DNA of 64,000 bases from Lunatimonas sp. (GCF_020832325.1 NZ_JAFIEU010000028.1:41485-105484), one strand, 5' to 3'; shown: positions 44,907 through 55,071, counted from the stretch's first letter. The notes: generated by a model not told the origin, from the letters alone. Numbers and translations: made by a program.

Positions 44907-46619
44907 TCAGTTGGTCCCCACTAGCTTATACACCTTTCCGTCTGGCTTAGTAAAAATGTAGAGCTCTCCGGCAGCATCTCTCCCCAGCCGGAGATCCACC
45001 CGGTTTGTACCGGATAACTCCACGAGCGTTTTTATCTCACCATTCAGTCGCACCCGCCATTCATATACAGGCACGGTTTTCCCAAAGGCCAGTTTGTCGG
45101 TTTCCACGTAAAACAGCCTTCCGCGTACAATGTCTCCAAAGAGGTATTTGCCGTTAAGTTTGGGGAGCGCACTGCCCCAGTATTCGAAGCCACCCGAAAT
45201 GGCATTGCCTTCGTCGTGGTCATACATGGCTACCGGGTAAGTAAACCCCCAGTCTGCGTCATTTGGAGGTAACTCAAACACCTGATTGATGTCTACCTCG
45301 TGGTCGATCACCCAGATACCTTCCCGGACGGGCCAGCCGTAATCCTCTCCTGGCTGAAGCATATACAAAGACTCCACTCGACCCTGACCGATATTGGTAG
45401 CCAGCTTTTGACCTGCTTTGGTCCAAGTGAGTCGGTGAGGATTGCGAAACCCATGCGTATAGATTTCGGGAAGTTTGTTGGTGTCCCCTACAAAGGGATT
45501 GGAAGGAGGAATACCGTAGTTGCCGTTTCGGCTGTTCGTTCCCTTGGGATCGATTCGAAAGATGCTTCCCCAAGCCTGTGTAGGGCCAAAGGAGATAAAC
45601 TGGTATCCGGCACCTAAACTCCCTCCATCTCCGATGCCTATATAGAGCAATCCGTAGTCTTCGTCACCTGGCTTGGCCAATGGATTGAAGGTGAGTTCCT
45701 GCATGCCGTGAATGCCGGTAACCATGTCTATTCGAAACAGCTCGCGGCTTTTTCCTTTGAAAGGCTTGCTTTGGGGATTTTCGGTTTGCCATTCTAACAC
45801 CACCCATTGCAGGGTTGACTTGATAGAATCTCCGTAACCGAAGTCCGTCGGGGCGGAACCGGGCTTTTCAGTATGGGACGTATACAACAGACCGTTTTTT
45901 GCAAAATCGGGGTGAAAGGCAAAGCTGCCGAGACCGGTAGCTAAGCCGGGCTTGTTGATAAATTGGGGCATTTCCACTTCCATATCCAGGTATACTTCAG
46001 GCGTTCCATCCTGTAAGTGGTACATCTTTCCCCGCAGATCACTGATGTATAAATCGCCGCTGCTTGGTTCATAATCCAACTTGGCGATTCGCGTACGCGG
46101 CATCTCCTCGCTAGAGTAAGGGATCAGGGCGGTTAGTTCCAAATCCACCACCAAGTCAGACAGCGGAATGGGGTCTGGAATGGGGTTTACTACCGAGTCG
46201 ACCCTAGTCAGCGTAGGTTGCGCTGCGGCCTCAAATTGATGCATGTAAGCGATCAAGGCATCTATACCCTCCTCACCCAAGTAGGAAAACCCGGGCATGT
46301 AAGACCGATACCTCGCAAACAACGCCTGCCCCCTTTCGTCGCCGGAGTCAATTACCTCCGTGGGATTGGCTATAAAAGCTCTCAACCAATCTACGGAAAC
46401 CTGCCGGGTTAAGCCTCCCAATCGTGGACCGATGCCGTCCTGATCAAAGGCATGGCAAGTGGCGCAGTTTTGCTCATACAGCCTCTCTCCCTCGGCAAGT
46501 GTAAGTTGATCTATACGAATCAAATCCTCTACCTTCTCCTCACGAGGAGAACAGGAAAAAGCTACTACGAATAAAAAGAGTAGGATGGTCGTTCGAAAAT
46601 TTGCTGCTGTGCGATTCAT
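44907..46619 (-). CDS. PQQ-type sugar dehydrogenase lipoprotein fused to cytochrome c
   Basis: From ATG 46619 this encodes 570 residues. A lipobox FSC (Cys23) follows the signal; a c-type haem motif CATCH (52-56) begins a mono-haem cytochrome domain (to about 125); the rest (about 160-570) is a six-bladed soluble glucose dehydrogenase-like propeller (GLGSFAFHPDFAKNGLLYTSH, MQELTFNPLAKPGDEDYGLLYIGIGDGG, YTHGFRNPHRLTW). PQQ-dependent dehydrogenases oxidise aldoses, and the fused cytochrome would accept the electrons. Cofactor and substrate are inferred from family only. Confidence 0.88.
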   Translation of the reverse strand: MNRTAANFRTTILLFLFVVAFSCSPREEKVEDLIRIDQLTLAEGERLYEQNCATCHAFDQDGIGPRLGGLTRQVSVDWLRAFIANPTEVIDSGDERGQALFARYRSYMPGFSYLGEEGIDALIAYMHQFEAAAQPTLTRVDSVVNPIPDPIPLSDLVVDLELTALIPYSSEEMPRTRIAKLDYEPSSGDLYISDLRGKMYHLQDGTPEVYLDMEVEMPQFINKPGLATGLGSFAFHPDFAKNGLLYTSHTEKPGSAPTDFGYGDSIKSTLQWVVLEWQTENPQSKPFKGKSRELFRIDMVTGIHGMQELTFNPLAKPGDEDYGLLYIGIGDGGSLGAGYQFISFGPTQAWGSIFRIDPKGTNSRNGNYGIPPSNPFVGDTNKLPEIYTHGFRNPHRLTWTKAGQKLATNIGQGRVESLYMLQPGEDYGWPVREGIWVIDHEVDINQVFELPPNDADWGFTYPVAMYDHDEGNAISGGFEYWGSALPKLNGKYLFGDIVRGRLFYVETDKLAFGKTVPVYEWRVRLNGEIKTLVELSGTNRVDLRLGRDAAGELYIFTKPDGKVYKLVGTN

Positions 46620-46645
46620 GTGGTGTTGAAACGTTAAAAGATCAG

Positions 46646-46673
46646 CTAAATTAACGGGATTTTTTTGAATCAA
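46646..46673 (-). promoter_or_regulatory. Possible promoter for the sugar dehydrogenase gene
   Basis: On the minus strand TTG (46673-46671) precedes TAATTTAG (46653-46646) by 17 nt. The -7 box differs from TAnnTTTG at one position. It lies about 27 nt before the start chosen at 46619 and inside the longer open frame, which supports the shorter protein. Confidence 0.4.
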
Positions 46674-46767
46674 AAAATGCCGGTTAGTTCCTCCCAGATT
46701 AGGAGGGGTCTCCTAAAACCAATTGTACGTTCCTGTAAAAACTACGCTTATTGATCGGTTCATTCTG

Positions 46768-46775
46768 TATATTTG
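46768..46775 (+). promoter_or_regulatory. -7 box before the first TonB-type receptor
   Basis: TATATTTG is an exact match to the Bacteroidota -7 consensus, 25 nt before the ATG at 46801. The nearest upstream TTG (46751-46753) is only 14 nt away, shorter than usual. The box supports translation from 46801 rather than from the upstream ATG-like start at 46723. Confidence 0.45.
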
Positions 46776-46800
46776 CAGATTACCCAAAATTGCTGATTGG

Positions 46801-49239
46801 ATGAAACACGGTTACCACGTTTATTTTATGATTTCCCTGCTGATGGTTGGTCTTTTAGGCTCAGGCCATCTAAGCGCCCAACAGCGTAGCAATGTAAAAC
46901 TTACGGGACGTATATTGGATGGGCAAAGTCAGCAGGGCTTGGGGTTTGCCACGGTGAGTGTCTACGTTGCAGACAATGCGCAGGGTAGGCTGGTTAACGG
47001 AGGTATCACCCAAGAAGACGGGAGTTTTAGCCTAGAGGTAGCTACAGGCAGCTACTACCTGCTCCTGGAGTTTATGGGCTATGAGTCCCGCCGTATCGAT
47101 GAGGTAGAAGTTACAGCCGATCGGGCAACCATCAACCTCGGAAACCTGACCATTCAGCCCAGCACCGCTGCATTGGATGAAGTGGTGGTTACCGGCGAAA
47201 AGGCCCTCATGGAGCTGAGCTTAGATAAGCGGATTTTTAATGTAGGCAAAGATCTGGCAAATGCCGGCGGTACCGCCACCGACATCCTGATGAACCTCCC
47301 TTCCATCAACGTGGATCCCGAAGGAAATGTGCGATTGAGAGGCAGTGACAATGTCCGTATTCTGATAGACGGCAAGCCCTCGGGACTGGTTAGCTTTAAG
47401 GGCAGCAGCGGCCTGCAACAGCTCCCTGCCAACCTCATTGAGTCCGTTGAAGTGATCACCAATCCCTCCGCCCGTTACGAAGCCGAAGGTATGGCAGGAG
47501 TGATTAACATTGTATTGAAAAAAGAAAGCTCCCAAGGGTTCAATGCTTCGTTTGAGGGAATCACCGGAAACCCGACCAATTTGGGCTTTGCCGCAAACCT
47601 GAACTACCGACACAAAAAAATCAACTGGTTCATCAACTATGGCTTGGCTTACCGCCGGGTGCCCCGAGAGGGATTTCTACGCCAAGATGTAACCGCCCAG
47701 GATTCCACCTTCTACACCGAGCAGTTTACCACAGGGACGGTAAACAGCATCAACAACAACATCCGGGCGGGGATGGATTATTACTTCAACGAGAAGAGCA
47801 TTCTTACGGGCTCCTACCTCCTTCGAAGGAGCGACTCCAAGCGAATCACCGACATACGGTATGAAGACTTCCTTCCCAACGGTGCCATGGAAGGATATTA
47901 TCAACGAAGACAGGAGGAAGACGAAAAAGAGCCTAATTCCGAGTACAACCTAAGCTATCGAAGGTCGTTTGACCAGGCGGGCCATCAGTTTACCGCTGCG
48001 GTTACCTACTTGGATTACTGGGAAAATTCAGACCAAGTATATACCGAGTTTGGCTTTCAGCCAAACGGTACCCCCATACCATCCAGAAACCTACTCCAAA
48101 CCTCCATCAACGACGAGTACGAGCGGCAATGGCTGTTTCAACTGGACTATACCAAGCCGGTATTTCGGGAGGGTAACTTTGAAACAGGGATCAGAAGCAG
48201 TTTCCGGGACATGGAAAATGACTTCATCGTCAGTGAACTACAGGAATCAGGCGATTTCGAACCACTCCCCGGGCTAGACGATATCTTCTTGTACAATGAA
48301 AATATCCATGCTGCATATGCCATACTGGGCAATAAAAGCCAAAAACTCTCCTACCAGGGAGGACTTCGGGCGGAATACACCGATGTAAAGACCACACTCG
48401 TAAGGGCCAATTCCATCAACCCACGGCAATATGCCAATCTGTTTCCCAGTGCGCACGTCACTTACAACATCAGTCCGGACGATGCCATGCAGGTAAGCTA
48501 TAGCCGTAGGATCCGCCGTCCGGTATACAACGACCTGAGTCCTTTCATGACCTTTTCCGACGCGAGGAATTTCTTTAGCGGAAATCCAGACTTAGATCCA
48601 GAATTCACCGATGCGTACGAATTGGGCCACATCAAGTACATGGACAGAGGCTCTATCTTTTCTACCGTATACTTTAGAAACACCAAAGACAAAATCGAAC
48701 GTATCCGGACCGTAGATGAGGAAGGCAATTCCATGACCCTTCCGGAAAACCTCCTTTCTGAGCGCTCTTACGGAGCAGAGTTCACCAGCGATTACAATCC
48801 TACCGAATGGTGGAAAATAGATCTCAACCTGAATCTTTTTTATGCCCAGATAGATGGTAGCAATATCATGGAGGAGTATAGGCGGGATACCTACAGTTGG
48901 TTCGCCCGGTTCACATCTCGCTTCAGCCTGCCCAACACCTTAGATATCCAAGTACGTACCAACTACGAAGGAAGGCAGCGTGTAGCGCAGGGAATCCGAA
49001 AAGCGCTTTACTATGCCGATATTTCAGCTAGCAAGGATGTCTTTAACGGGAGGGGAACGTTGATTCTGAATGTGATGGACATCGCCAACACCAGACGTAC
49101 ACGAATGGTGTTCGAGGGTCCAGGCTTCGTGACCGAAAGCGATGTGTTGCCCAGAAGACGGCAGATCAACCTTTCACTCAATTACCGCATACGTCAAAGT
49201 AAAACGGCCAAGAAATCTGATATCCTCGGAGCAGATTAG
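46801..49239 (+). CDS. TonB-dependent receptor-like outer-membrane beta-barrel protein
   Basis: From ATG 46801 this encodes 812 residues with a signal peptide ending in LSAQ (about residue 27). A carboxypeptidase-regulatory-like domain (about 35-125, KLTGRILDGQSQQGLGFATVSVYV) precedes a plug (about 130-240, LDEVVVTGEKALMEL, TDILMNLPSINVDPEGNVRLRGSDNVRILIDGKPSG) and a large barrel of the OMP_b-brl_3 type. No SusD partner lies nearby, so glycan uptake is not indicated; ligand unknown. A paralogue of the same architecture lies at 58746-61196. Confidence 0.9.
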   Translation: MKHGYHVYFMISLLMVGLLGSGHLSAQQRSNVKLTGRILDGQSQQGLGFATVSVYVADNAQGRLVNGGITQEDGSFSLEVATGSYYLLLEFMGYESRRIDEVEVTADRATINLGNLTIQPSTAALDEVVVTGEKALMELSLDKRIFNVGKDLANAGGTATDILMNLPSINVDPEGNVRLRGSDNVRILIDGKPSGLVSFKGSSGLQQLPANLIESVEVITNPSARYEAEGMAGVINIVLKKESSQGFNASFEGITGNPTNLGFAANLNYRHKKINWFINYGLAYRRVPREGFLRQDVTAQDSTFYTEQFTTGTVNSINNNIRAGMDYYFNEKSILTGSYLLRRSDSKRITDIRYEDFLPNGAMEGYYQRRQEEDEKEPNSEYNLSYRRSFDQAGHQFTAAVTYLDYWENSDQVYTEFGFQPNGTPIPSRNLLQTSINDEYERQWLFQLDYTKPVFREGNFETGIRSSFRDMENDFIVSELQESGDFEPLPGLDDIFLYNENIHAAYAILGNKSQKLSYQGGLRAEYTDVKTTLVRANSINPRQYANLFPSAHVTYNISPDDAMQVSYSRRIRRPVYNDLSPFMTFSDARNFFSGNPDLDPEFTDAYELGHIKYMDRGSIFSTVYFRNTKDKIERIRTVDEEGNSMTLPENLLSERSYGAEFTSDYNPTEWWKIDLNLNLFYAQIDGSNIMEEYRRDTYSWFARFTSRFSLPNTLDIQVRTNYEGRQRVAQGIRKALYYADISASKDVFNGRGTLILNVMDIANTRRTRMVFEGPGFVTESDVLPRRRQINLSLNYRIRQSKTAKKSDILGAD

Positions 49240-49373
49240 ATCTTTCTAAAGCTGCTTCTTGCGCCTCGTAACCAATAGTCCTAGAGGTGCCTACCCATTT
49301 TGATGGCGCTTCCCCGCCTCGAAATAGAGCGGTCGGCCAAACACTTCCCACTTTTGGTTGTTTGTGCTGATGT

Positions 49374-50798
49374 ATGAAGTACAAACGAGCGATTTGTTGG
49401 TTTAGGAATGACCTGAGACTGCACGATCAGGAAGCGTTGGCACAGGCCCTGCGGCAGGCAGAAGAAGTGATACCGGTCTTTTGCGTGGACCCACGGACCT
49501 ACCAAAAGACCCCATTGAATCTTGATAAAACTGGATCCTTTCGGGCAGCATTTATCCATGAATCCCTACAGGATCTGAAATACAACCTGCAAGTCAAGGG
49601 AGCTGACTTGATTGTCCTAAAGGGTCTACCCGAAGAGGTCCTAGTCGATTTTGCGGTGCTACATCAGGTGCAAGCGATCTACTTCTCCCAAGAAGCAACA
49701 GCCGAAGAGCTTCATGTGGAAGGGTCGCTTGAAGAAGCTGCCAATACCAAAGGAATCGTAACTCAAAGCGTGTGGCAAGCGACCCTCTTCCATCTCGAAG
49801 ATCTTCCCTTTCCCATATATCAATTGCCGGAGGTATTTACTACGTTCCGAAAGGCCTGCGAAAAACAATCCCACATCAGACCCGTGATTCCTGCCCCGGA
49901 TAGGATTCCCTTTCCTACCGACATAACATCCATCGGGAAAATCCCTGGGTTGCAGGATCTGGGCCTGGAAAGTACAGAGCCACATGAAAACGCCGTACTT
50001 TCTTTCAAAGGGGGCGAAACGGAAGGGCTGAAACGCGTAACCCATTACCTGTGGGAAACGGACTCCATCGCAAATTACAAGCATACCCGAAATGGACTGC
50101 TGGGAGCGGATTATTCCAGTAAATTTTCCGCTTGGCTTTCCGTCGGCTCGCTGTCACCACGCTGGATTTATACCGAAATCCGAAAATACGAAAAGGAGGT
50201 AGAAAAAAACGAATCCACCTATTGGCTGATATTTGAACTGATTTGGAGGGACTATTTCCGCTTTGTCGCCAAAAAACATGGAAATAGCATTTTCAAGCGC
50301 TGGGGCATTCAGCCTGACAATAGGCCTTGGAAGCAGGACAAAGAGCTGTTTATGACCTGGGCTGAGGGAATGACAGGTGTCCCGTTCATAGATGCCAATA
50401 TGCGCGAACTAAATCAAACGGGCTTTATGTCCAACCGAGGCCGTCAATTAGTTGCCAGCTTCTTGGCAAACGACATGGAATTAGACTGGACCTGGGGTGC
50501 AGCTTATTTTGAAAGCAAACTCATCGACTACGATGTTTGTAGCAACTGGGCAAACTGGATGTATGTGGCGGGAGTAGGGAATGACCCCCGAGCGGACCGC
50601 TACTTTAACCTCCTCACACAAGCCAAAAACTACGATCCAAAGGGGGATTACGTGCGTCTATGGATCCCGGAACTGCGTGCTATTCCGGGATTTGACATCC
50701 ATCGGCCGGATCAGTTGTCAAAAAACAAACTACTTTCTCTTGGGATTCATTTGGGTTTAGACTATCCTCGGATGGTGGTCAAACCCAAAATCTGGTAA
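49374..50798 (+). CDS. DASH-family cryptochrome / photolyase
   Basis: A 474-residue flavoprotein. The N-terminal antenna domain (CWFRNDLRLHDQEAL, about 8-22) and the FAD-binding C-terminal domain (NYKHTRNGLLGADYSSKFSAWLSVGSLSPRWIY, about 225-262; WRDYFRFVAKKHG; DANMRELNQTGFMSNRGRQLVASFL; WNWAxWMYVAGVGND-like region near 400) fit the Cry-DASH branch. These enzymes repair cyclobutane dimers, mainly in single-stranded DNA. It is near tag, another DNA repair gene, but on the opposite strand and convergent with it. Confidence 0.93.
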   Translation: MKYKRAICWFRNDLRLHDQEALAQALRQAEEVIPVFCVDPRTYQKTPLNLDKTGSFRAAFIHESLQDLKYNLQVKGADLIVLKGLPEEVLVDFAVLHQVQAIYFSQEATAEELHVEGSLEEAANTKGIVTQSVWQATLFHLEDLPFPIYQLPEVFTTFRKACEKQSHIRPVIPAPDRIPFPTDITSIGKIPGLQDLGLESTEPHENAVLSFKGGETEGLKRVTHYLWETDSIANYKHTRNGLLGADYSSKFSAWLSVGSLSPRWIYTEIRKYEKEVEKNESTYWLIFELIWRDYFRFVAKKHGNSIFKRWGIQPDNRPWKQDKELFMTWAEGMTGVPFIDANMRELNQTGFMSNRGRQLVASFLANDMELDWTWGAAYFESKLIDYDVCSNWANWMYVAGVGNDPRADRYFNLLTQAKNYDPKGDYVRLWIPELRAIPGFDIHRPDQLSKNKLLSLGIHLGLDYPRMVVKPKIW

Positions 50799-50802
50799 AA
50801 AC

Positions 50803-51390
50803 CTATCTGGCCAGCTTCTGTACTTCCTGATAACGAAAACAGTCCACCAAATGGTCATTGACCAACCCGGTGGCTTGCATGTGGGCATATAGGGTCGTAC
50901 TGCCCAGAAATTTAAAGCCACGCTTTTTCATGTCTTTGGCCAATTTATCGGAAACATCCGTCGTGGCCGGAGCTTCGGAGAGGGCTTTCCAATGGTTTTG
51001 GATGGGCTTGCCGTCCACAAATTGCCAAATATAATTCGTAAACGACCCCTCGCTCGCTTGCACTTCCAGAAGTCTTCGGGCATTATTTATGGCTGCAGAT
51101 ATCTTCAGGCGGTTACGAATGATTCCGGCATCCTGCAAAAGCGTGTCGATCATGCTGTCTGGAAATTCGGCTACCTGCGTGTAGTCAAAGCCGGCAAAAG
51201 CTTGTGCATACCCTTCCCGCTTTTTGAGGATGGTGGCCCAGTTAAGTCCGGATTGGGCGCTTTCAAGGACCAAAAATTCGAAGTGCTTCCGGTCATCGTA
51301 TACCGGTACCCCCCACTCTTCGTCGTGGTACCGCTGGTACATTTCGAACCCTTTGCACCAGGGACATCGGAATCTATCGTTTGCTTGCAT
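50803..51390 (-). CDS. tag: DNA-3-methyladenine glycosylase I
   Basis: A 195-residue Tag of normal length. The N-terminal RCPWCKGFEMYQRYHDEEWGVPVYDDRKHFEFLVLESAQSGLNW contains the zinc-binding Cys, the conserved Trp/Tyr pocket and the catalytic Glu region; the helix-hairpin-helix base-excision fold follows. C-terminal His and Cys (HLVDCFRY) complete the zinc site. It removes 3-methyladenine from alkylated DNA. The stop lies 4 nt from the convergent cryptochrome stop. Confidence 0.96.
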   Translation of the reverse strand: MQANDRFRCPWCKGFEMYQRYHDEEWGVPVYDDRKHFEFLVLESAQSGLNWATILKKREGYAQAFAGFDYTQVAEFPDSMIDTLLQDAGIIRNRLKISAAINNARRLLEVQASEGSFTNYIWQFVDGKPIQNHWKALSEAPATTDVSDKLAKDMKKRGFKFLGSTTLYAHMQATGLVNDHLVDCFRYQEVQKLAR

Positions 51391-51526
51391 TTGTCTAAAG
51401 TTGCTAGTGTTCGTTCCTCATTTAACGCTATAAAAAGGCTATCACTACTTGGGTCAAGGCAGGAATGAGAAGATGTTTCATGTTCATTTTGCTTTCCGGA
51501 ATACGGATACCAATAGGAAAGGACGA

Positions 51527-54058
51527 CTACTGGCCGATCAAGAAAACCGCATTTGCCATCAGCAATTTCCCACTTTCCCAAAAACCCCGAAACAGGGGAT
51601 TATCGACGAAATAAATCATATCTCCTTTTCCGTGTTTCTCGTGCCCAACTACCAGTGATTGGTGCAGTGGTTCCTTAGCTTTAAACCCCACAAAGCCCGC
51701 ACGGTGGTTTGCCGCTGAAGGAATGTATCCCACGTTTACCCCACCGTCTCCGAGGTATGCGTAACGGGTAGCACTGTTCTTCAGCGTATAGTACGTAGTA
51801 CCTATCCCGTAACCAAGCGGATGACTATGGTCCATTTGCACTTCTAAAACGGCACCGATAACTTCCTCCGAGATCCGCAGCCGCTCACGCAAGTGGTAGG
51901 GAGCAGTGAGTTCCTCTTCGGTTCCCATTCGGGCAACTCCCAAGAGCCTTGTTTCTTCCTCTTCGCTTCGGTATTTCCGCAACCCAGAGCCCTCTTGGTC
52001 CGAAAAGGCAGCCAACGCTTGTTCAATGGCGATAAGTCGACCGCCTTGTTGTACCCAATCCCGTAGCTTCCGAATGCCGGGACTTTCCAAATCCCCAAAA
52101 TTCCCTGAGGGAAGAACGATTACCTCGTAGCTGCTTAGATCCAGGGAGGGTACTTTCGACCAATCTAGCATGGAGAAGGGGTAGGCGAGCTCCTCTTCTA
52201 GGAAATGCCACAGCTCTCCAACGTTCAAGGAGTTGGTGTTTTCACCGGCAATGACGGCCAGCTTTGGGGCTTTTAGCACGCTCACGCTGGACGATCCAAA
52301 GTCCTTGCCGCTATCTACGAAGCCAGTGCGGGTCTTTCCCAGCGGGATAGCAAATTTATTTGCCAGATCCGTTACGGCCCGATGAAAGTCAACCACCCGC
52401 TCATTGCCTCCACGGGCAATGATCAGCGTTCCGACCGGGTAAGAAACCTCGCCGATGCGAAACGGGGCAGCAGCATTACGAACCCGTATGCCCGCCTGCA
52501 TCAAGGCACTCAGGAACTGTGCATGCTGCGTAGCATGCCACGGAGCCAAATAGGCCAGTGTAGCGGGATCGGGCTGATTGAGCTGAAAGTCCACTCCTTC
52601 GTAAGCCTCTCCGGGGTCCAAACGGGTTTCCAGGGCATAGGCTTCCAAGTTAAACGCATAGGGCATGGCCCAGGTGGTGATGTCGTAGGTAAGGCTGTCG
52701 GTCAGCAAAGGCTCCGGTTCAAACAACACTTGGGTAAGTACGGATTTTGGTTGATACGCGGATATGACCAGGTCATCCGGTTCCAACGTAAACCTTTCCG
52801 TTGTCCCTTTTAAATAATGGAAGCCGGACAAAGAGGTACGCCGGTCACTTTTCCCGTAGCGAATGCCGTTTTTATCCAAGAGGTCCAGCAATGGCTTTAC
52901 CCTGGTCGGTGCATTGGTTGCTTTGATGACGAAACTTTTATAACGCGACTTGGGCTGGGTGCTATTTACGCGGTAGTATTCGGCAAATTCATCCACCACA
53001 CGCTGGGCATGGGCAGAGGTGGTTTCTAGAGCAGATAGAGCCGTAGTGTGATGATGCAAAATTCGGTCAGCCAAAGTGACGGTGTCACCCTGCGCATTTA
53101 GCATCCCCAATCCGGCCCTTCCGGATCCACCCTGTTCGATGGTCATCCCAATAGCTCCCGTATACATGGGATAGGTGTCACCGTAGCTGGGGTAGAGTAG
53201 GTCAAAGTTCTCTTTGGTGTAATAAAACCAGTTGTTCCCGTCAAAATAACGGGCGGTATTTCTGCCAAACCATTCTTGGAAAGTGTGCTGGAACGGCGAA
53301 AGCTGCTCGTGAAGAGGCTCTGCCGCTGGCGCAAAATAGTAGGGTGCATCAATGCCCATCTCGTGAAAATCCACGTGAACCTGCGGCAGCCATCGATTGT
53401 ACAGCGCCATGCGCTGCTTAGATTCCGGTTGGGTTTGCCATACCCAATCCCGGTTGAGATCAAAAAGGTAATGGTTCGGTCTCCCACTGGGCCAGGGCTC
53501 TTGGTGCTCTAGGGACTGCGGGTCGGGCTGCAACCGACTATGCGCCTTTTGAGCATACCAATTTACATAGCGCTCGTGTCCATCGGGGTTGAGGCAGGGA
53601 TCGATCACCAGCAAGGTGTTTTCCAACCAAGCGCTTACCTCCCTCCGCTGCGGATCCACCGTGGCGTACAGCGTCATCATAGCGGCTTCGGAAGATACGG
53701 CCTCATTGCCGTGTACATTGTAACTCAACCAAGTGACAGGTAGGTTCGTTTGAGGGCTACCTTCGCGCAATCCTGCCCTGCGCAGGTTATCTTCGCGGAT
53801 TTGTTCCAGCCGATCGATATGGGGCTTTGCAGACACAAAGGCCACAAGCAGGGGTCTTTGTTCTACACTTTCCCCGTAGTACTCCAGCACAACGTGTTCG
53901 TTTTCGGCAGCTACATGTTCGAAATACGCCACCATGCGGTGATGGGGGGTAAAACGGCTCCCTAACTCGTACCCCAAAAATGCCGCAGGGCTTTTGGTTT
54001 GGGCCTGTGTACATGGAAGGTAGATCAGGCAAAAAACCAATACATAAACGACTCTCAT
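51527..54058 (-). CDS. Secreted M14-family zinc carboxypeptidase
   Basis: An 843-residue exported enzyme: signal peptide (about 1-20, ending in TQAQ), M14 catalytic domain (about 25-380) with the zinc motif H116-x2-E119 in NVHGNEAVSS, a third His ligand in the VHVDFHEMG region (about 228-232), NRDW (about 202-205) and a catalytic Glu in IGMTIEQGG. The C-terminal half (about 400-840) includes a GATase-like region (LDLSSYEVIVLPSGNFGDL, RDWVQQGGRLIAIEQALAAF). It trims C-terminal residues from peptides; substrate unknown. Confidence 0.9.
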   Translation of the reverse strand: MRVVYVLVFCLIYLPCTQAQTKSPAAFLGYELGSRFTPHHRMVAYFEHVAAENEHVVLEYYGESVEQRPLLVAFVSAKPHIDRLEQIREDNLRRAGLREGSPQTNLPVTWLSYNVHGNEAVSSEAAMMTLYATVDPQRREVSAWLENTLLVIDPCLNPDGHERYVNWYAQKAHSRLQPDPQSLEHQEPWPSGRPNHYLFDLNRDWVWQTQPESKQRMALYNRWLPQVHVDFHEMGIDAPYYFAPAAEPLHEQLSPFQHTFQEWFGRNTARYFDGNNWFYYTKENFDLLYPSYGDTYPMYTGAIGMTIEQGGSGRAGLGMLNAQGDTVTLADRILHHHTTALSALETTSAHAQRVVDEFAEYYRVNSTQPKSRYKSFVIKATNAPTRVKPLLDLLDKNGIRYGKSDRRTSLSGFHYLKGTTERFTLEPDDLVISAYQPKSVLTQVLFEPEPLLTDSLTYDITTWAMPYAFNLEAYALETRLDPGEAYEGVDFQLNQPDPATLAYLAPWHATQHAQFLSALMQAGIRVRNAAAPFRIGEVSYPVGTLIIARGGNERVVDFHRAVTDLANKFAIPLGKTRTGFVDSGKDFGSSSVSVLKAPKLAVIAGENTNSLNVGELWHFLEEELAYPFSMLDWSKVPSLDLSSYEVIVLPSGNFGDLESPGIRKLRDWVQQGGRLIAIEQALAAFSDQEGSGLRKYRSEEEETRLLGVARMGTEEELTAPYHLRERLRISEEVIGAVLEVQMDHSHPLGYGIGTTYYTLKNSATRYAYLGDGGVNVGYIPSAANHRAGFVGFKAKEPLHQSLVVGHEKHGKGDMIYFVDNPLFRGFWESGKLLMANAVFLIGQ

Positions 54059-54155
54059 AGAATGGATTTAAAAGATACGGTAGCGGACATGTGACCTGTA
54101 ATCCGCTCCTGTGTAAAATAGGCAATACGTAGAAATCTGTAAAGCCATGTACTGC

Positions 54156-54818
54156 TTACATGTTTTTGATGGCCTCTTTCCGTGGAATGGAGATGCTCCA
54201 CATACCCCGGAGCTCACCCGCTTTGTAGCCAGTCGCTTTATCTTGTGGATACTTTTCGTTGATCTTTGCCAAAGTGGCTGCCTCGATCTCGGCGTTTGGA
54301 TCACCGTGGCACTGAAGGCAGATTCCACCGGGTATCACGATCGCTTTGGTATAGAGTAGAACCTCGCCATTATCCACCTTTTGGATGTTCGGCTGGTTTT
54401 CCAAGCCCTGTTCCACATTGTAGGCGTAGGCTTCCAACAGGTTTGTCTCCATTTCGTTGGGAGCGTTTGCCGGGTTACGGTTTTTTAACGATACCCTTTT
54501 TACTGCTACCTGGTGTTTATCGGCCACTTCCTGGGTAATCGGCAGTGCTTCCGCATGGCAAAACTCAACAGCCCCGGAGGTACCCTTTTCGGATATTGCT
54601 TTTTGCAGTGTTTCTACCAATGACTTTTGGGCCTCACCACTGATTTGATCGCCCCACTTCATGGTAAACTCAAGCAGTTCGGCTTCATTGACTTTTTTGA
54701 TTTCGGTGGATTTCTGAATTTCTTTGAATGTCTCCCTATCCACCGTTTTCTCTGACCCGCAGGCAAAAAATAGGGATACGTAAGGGATGAGCATGATCAA
54801 TCGATAAATCTTCTTCAT
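54156..54818 (-). CDS. Tll0287-like/DUF3365 c-type haem lipoprotein
   Basis: A 220-residue lipoprotein (lipobox FFAC, Cys20) with the Tll0287-like (DUF3365) haem domain: an N-terminal helix pair, the region GAVEFCHAEALPITQEVADKHQVAVKRVSLKNRNPANAPNEMET and the haem motif CLQCH at 167-171. It binds haem covalently and, in related proteins, senses redox or gas ligands in the periplasm. Here it is a stand-alone protein with no attached kinase or cyclase. It is divergent from prfA. Confidence 0.9.
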   Translation of the reverse strand: MKKIYRLIMLIPYVSLFFACGSEKTVDRETFKEIQKSTEIKKVNEAELLEFTMKWGDQISGEAQKSLVETLQKAISEKGTSGAVEFCHAEALPITQEVADKHQVAVKRVSLKNRNPANAPNEMETNLLEAYAYNVEQGLENQPNIQKVDNGEVLLYTKAIVIPGGICLQCHGDPNAEIEAATLAKINEKYPQDKATGYKAGELRGMWSISIPRKEAIKNM

Positions 54819-55071
54819 GTGTTTGTTTTTTTAGTGGTGGTAAAGTTTACTGCGGATTTCCTTCCGTAGTACTTAGTACTTGCCTGGCTACAGGCAACTT
54901 TTCGGCAACCCGTACTCCAGGTTGAGAGGGCAGCAGCATTCTTTCCCTGTGGATAACCCTTTGCTACCCGAAAATAACAAAATTCTGGCTGTATTGATTG
55001 CATCGTGTGTACAAATCCCCGCAGTAGTGACAATACTCTCAAAAAAGAAACACCCAATCCACATTATTTCT

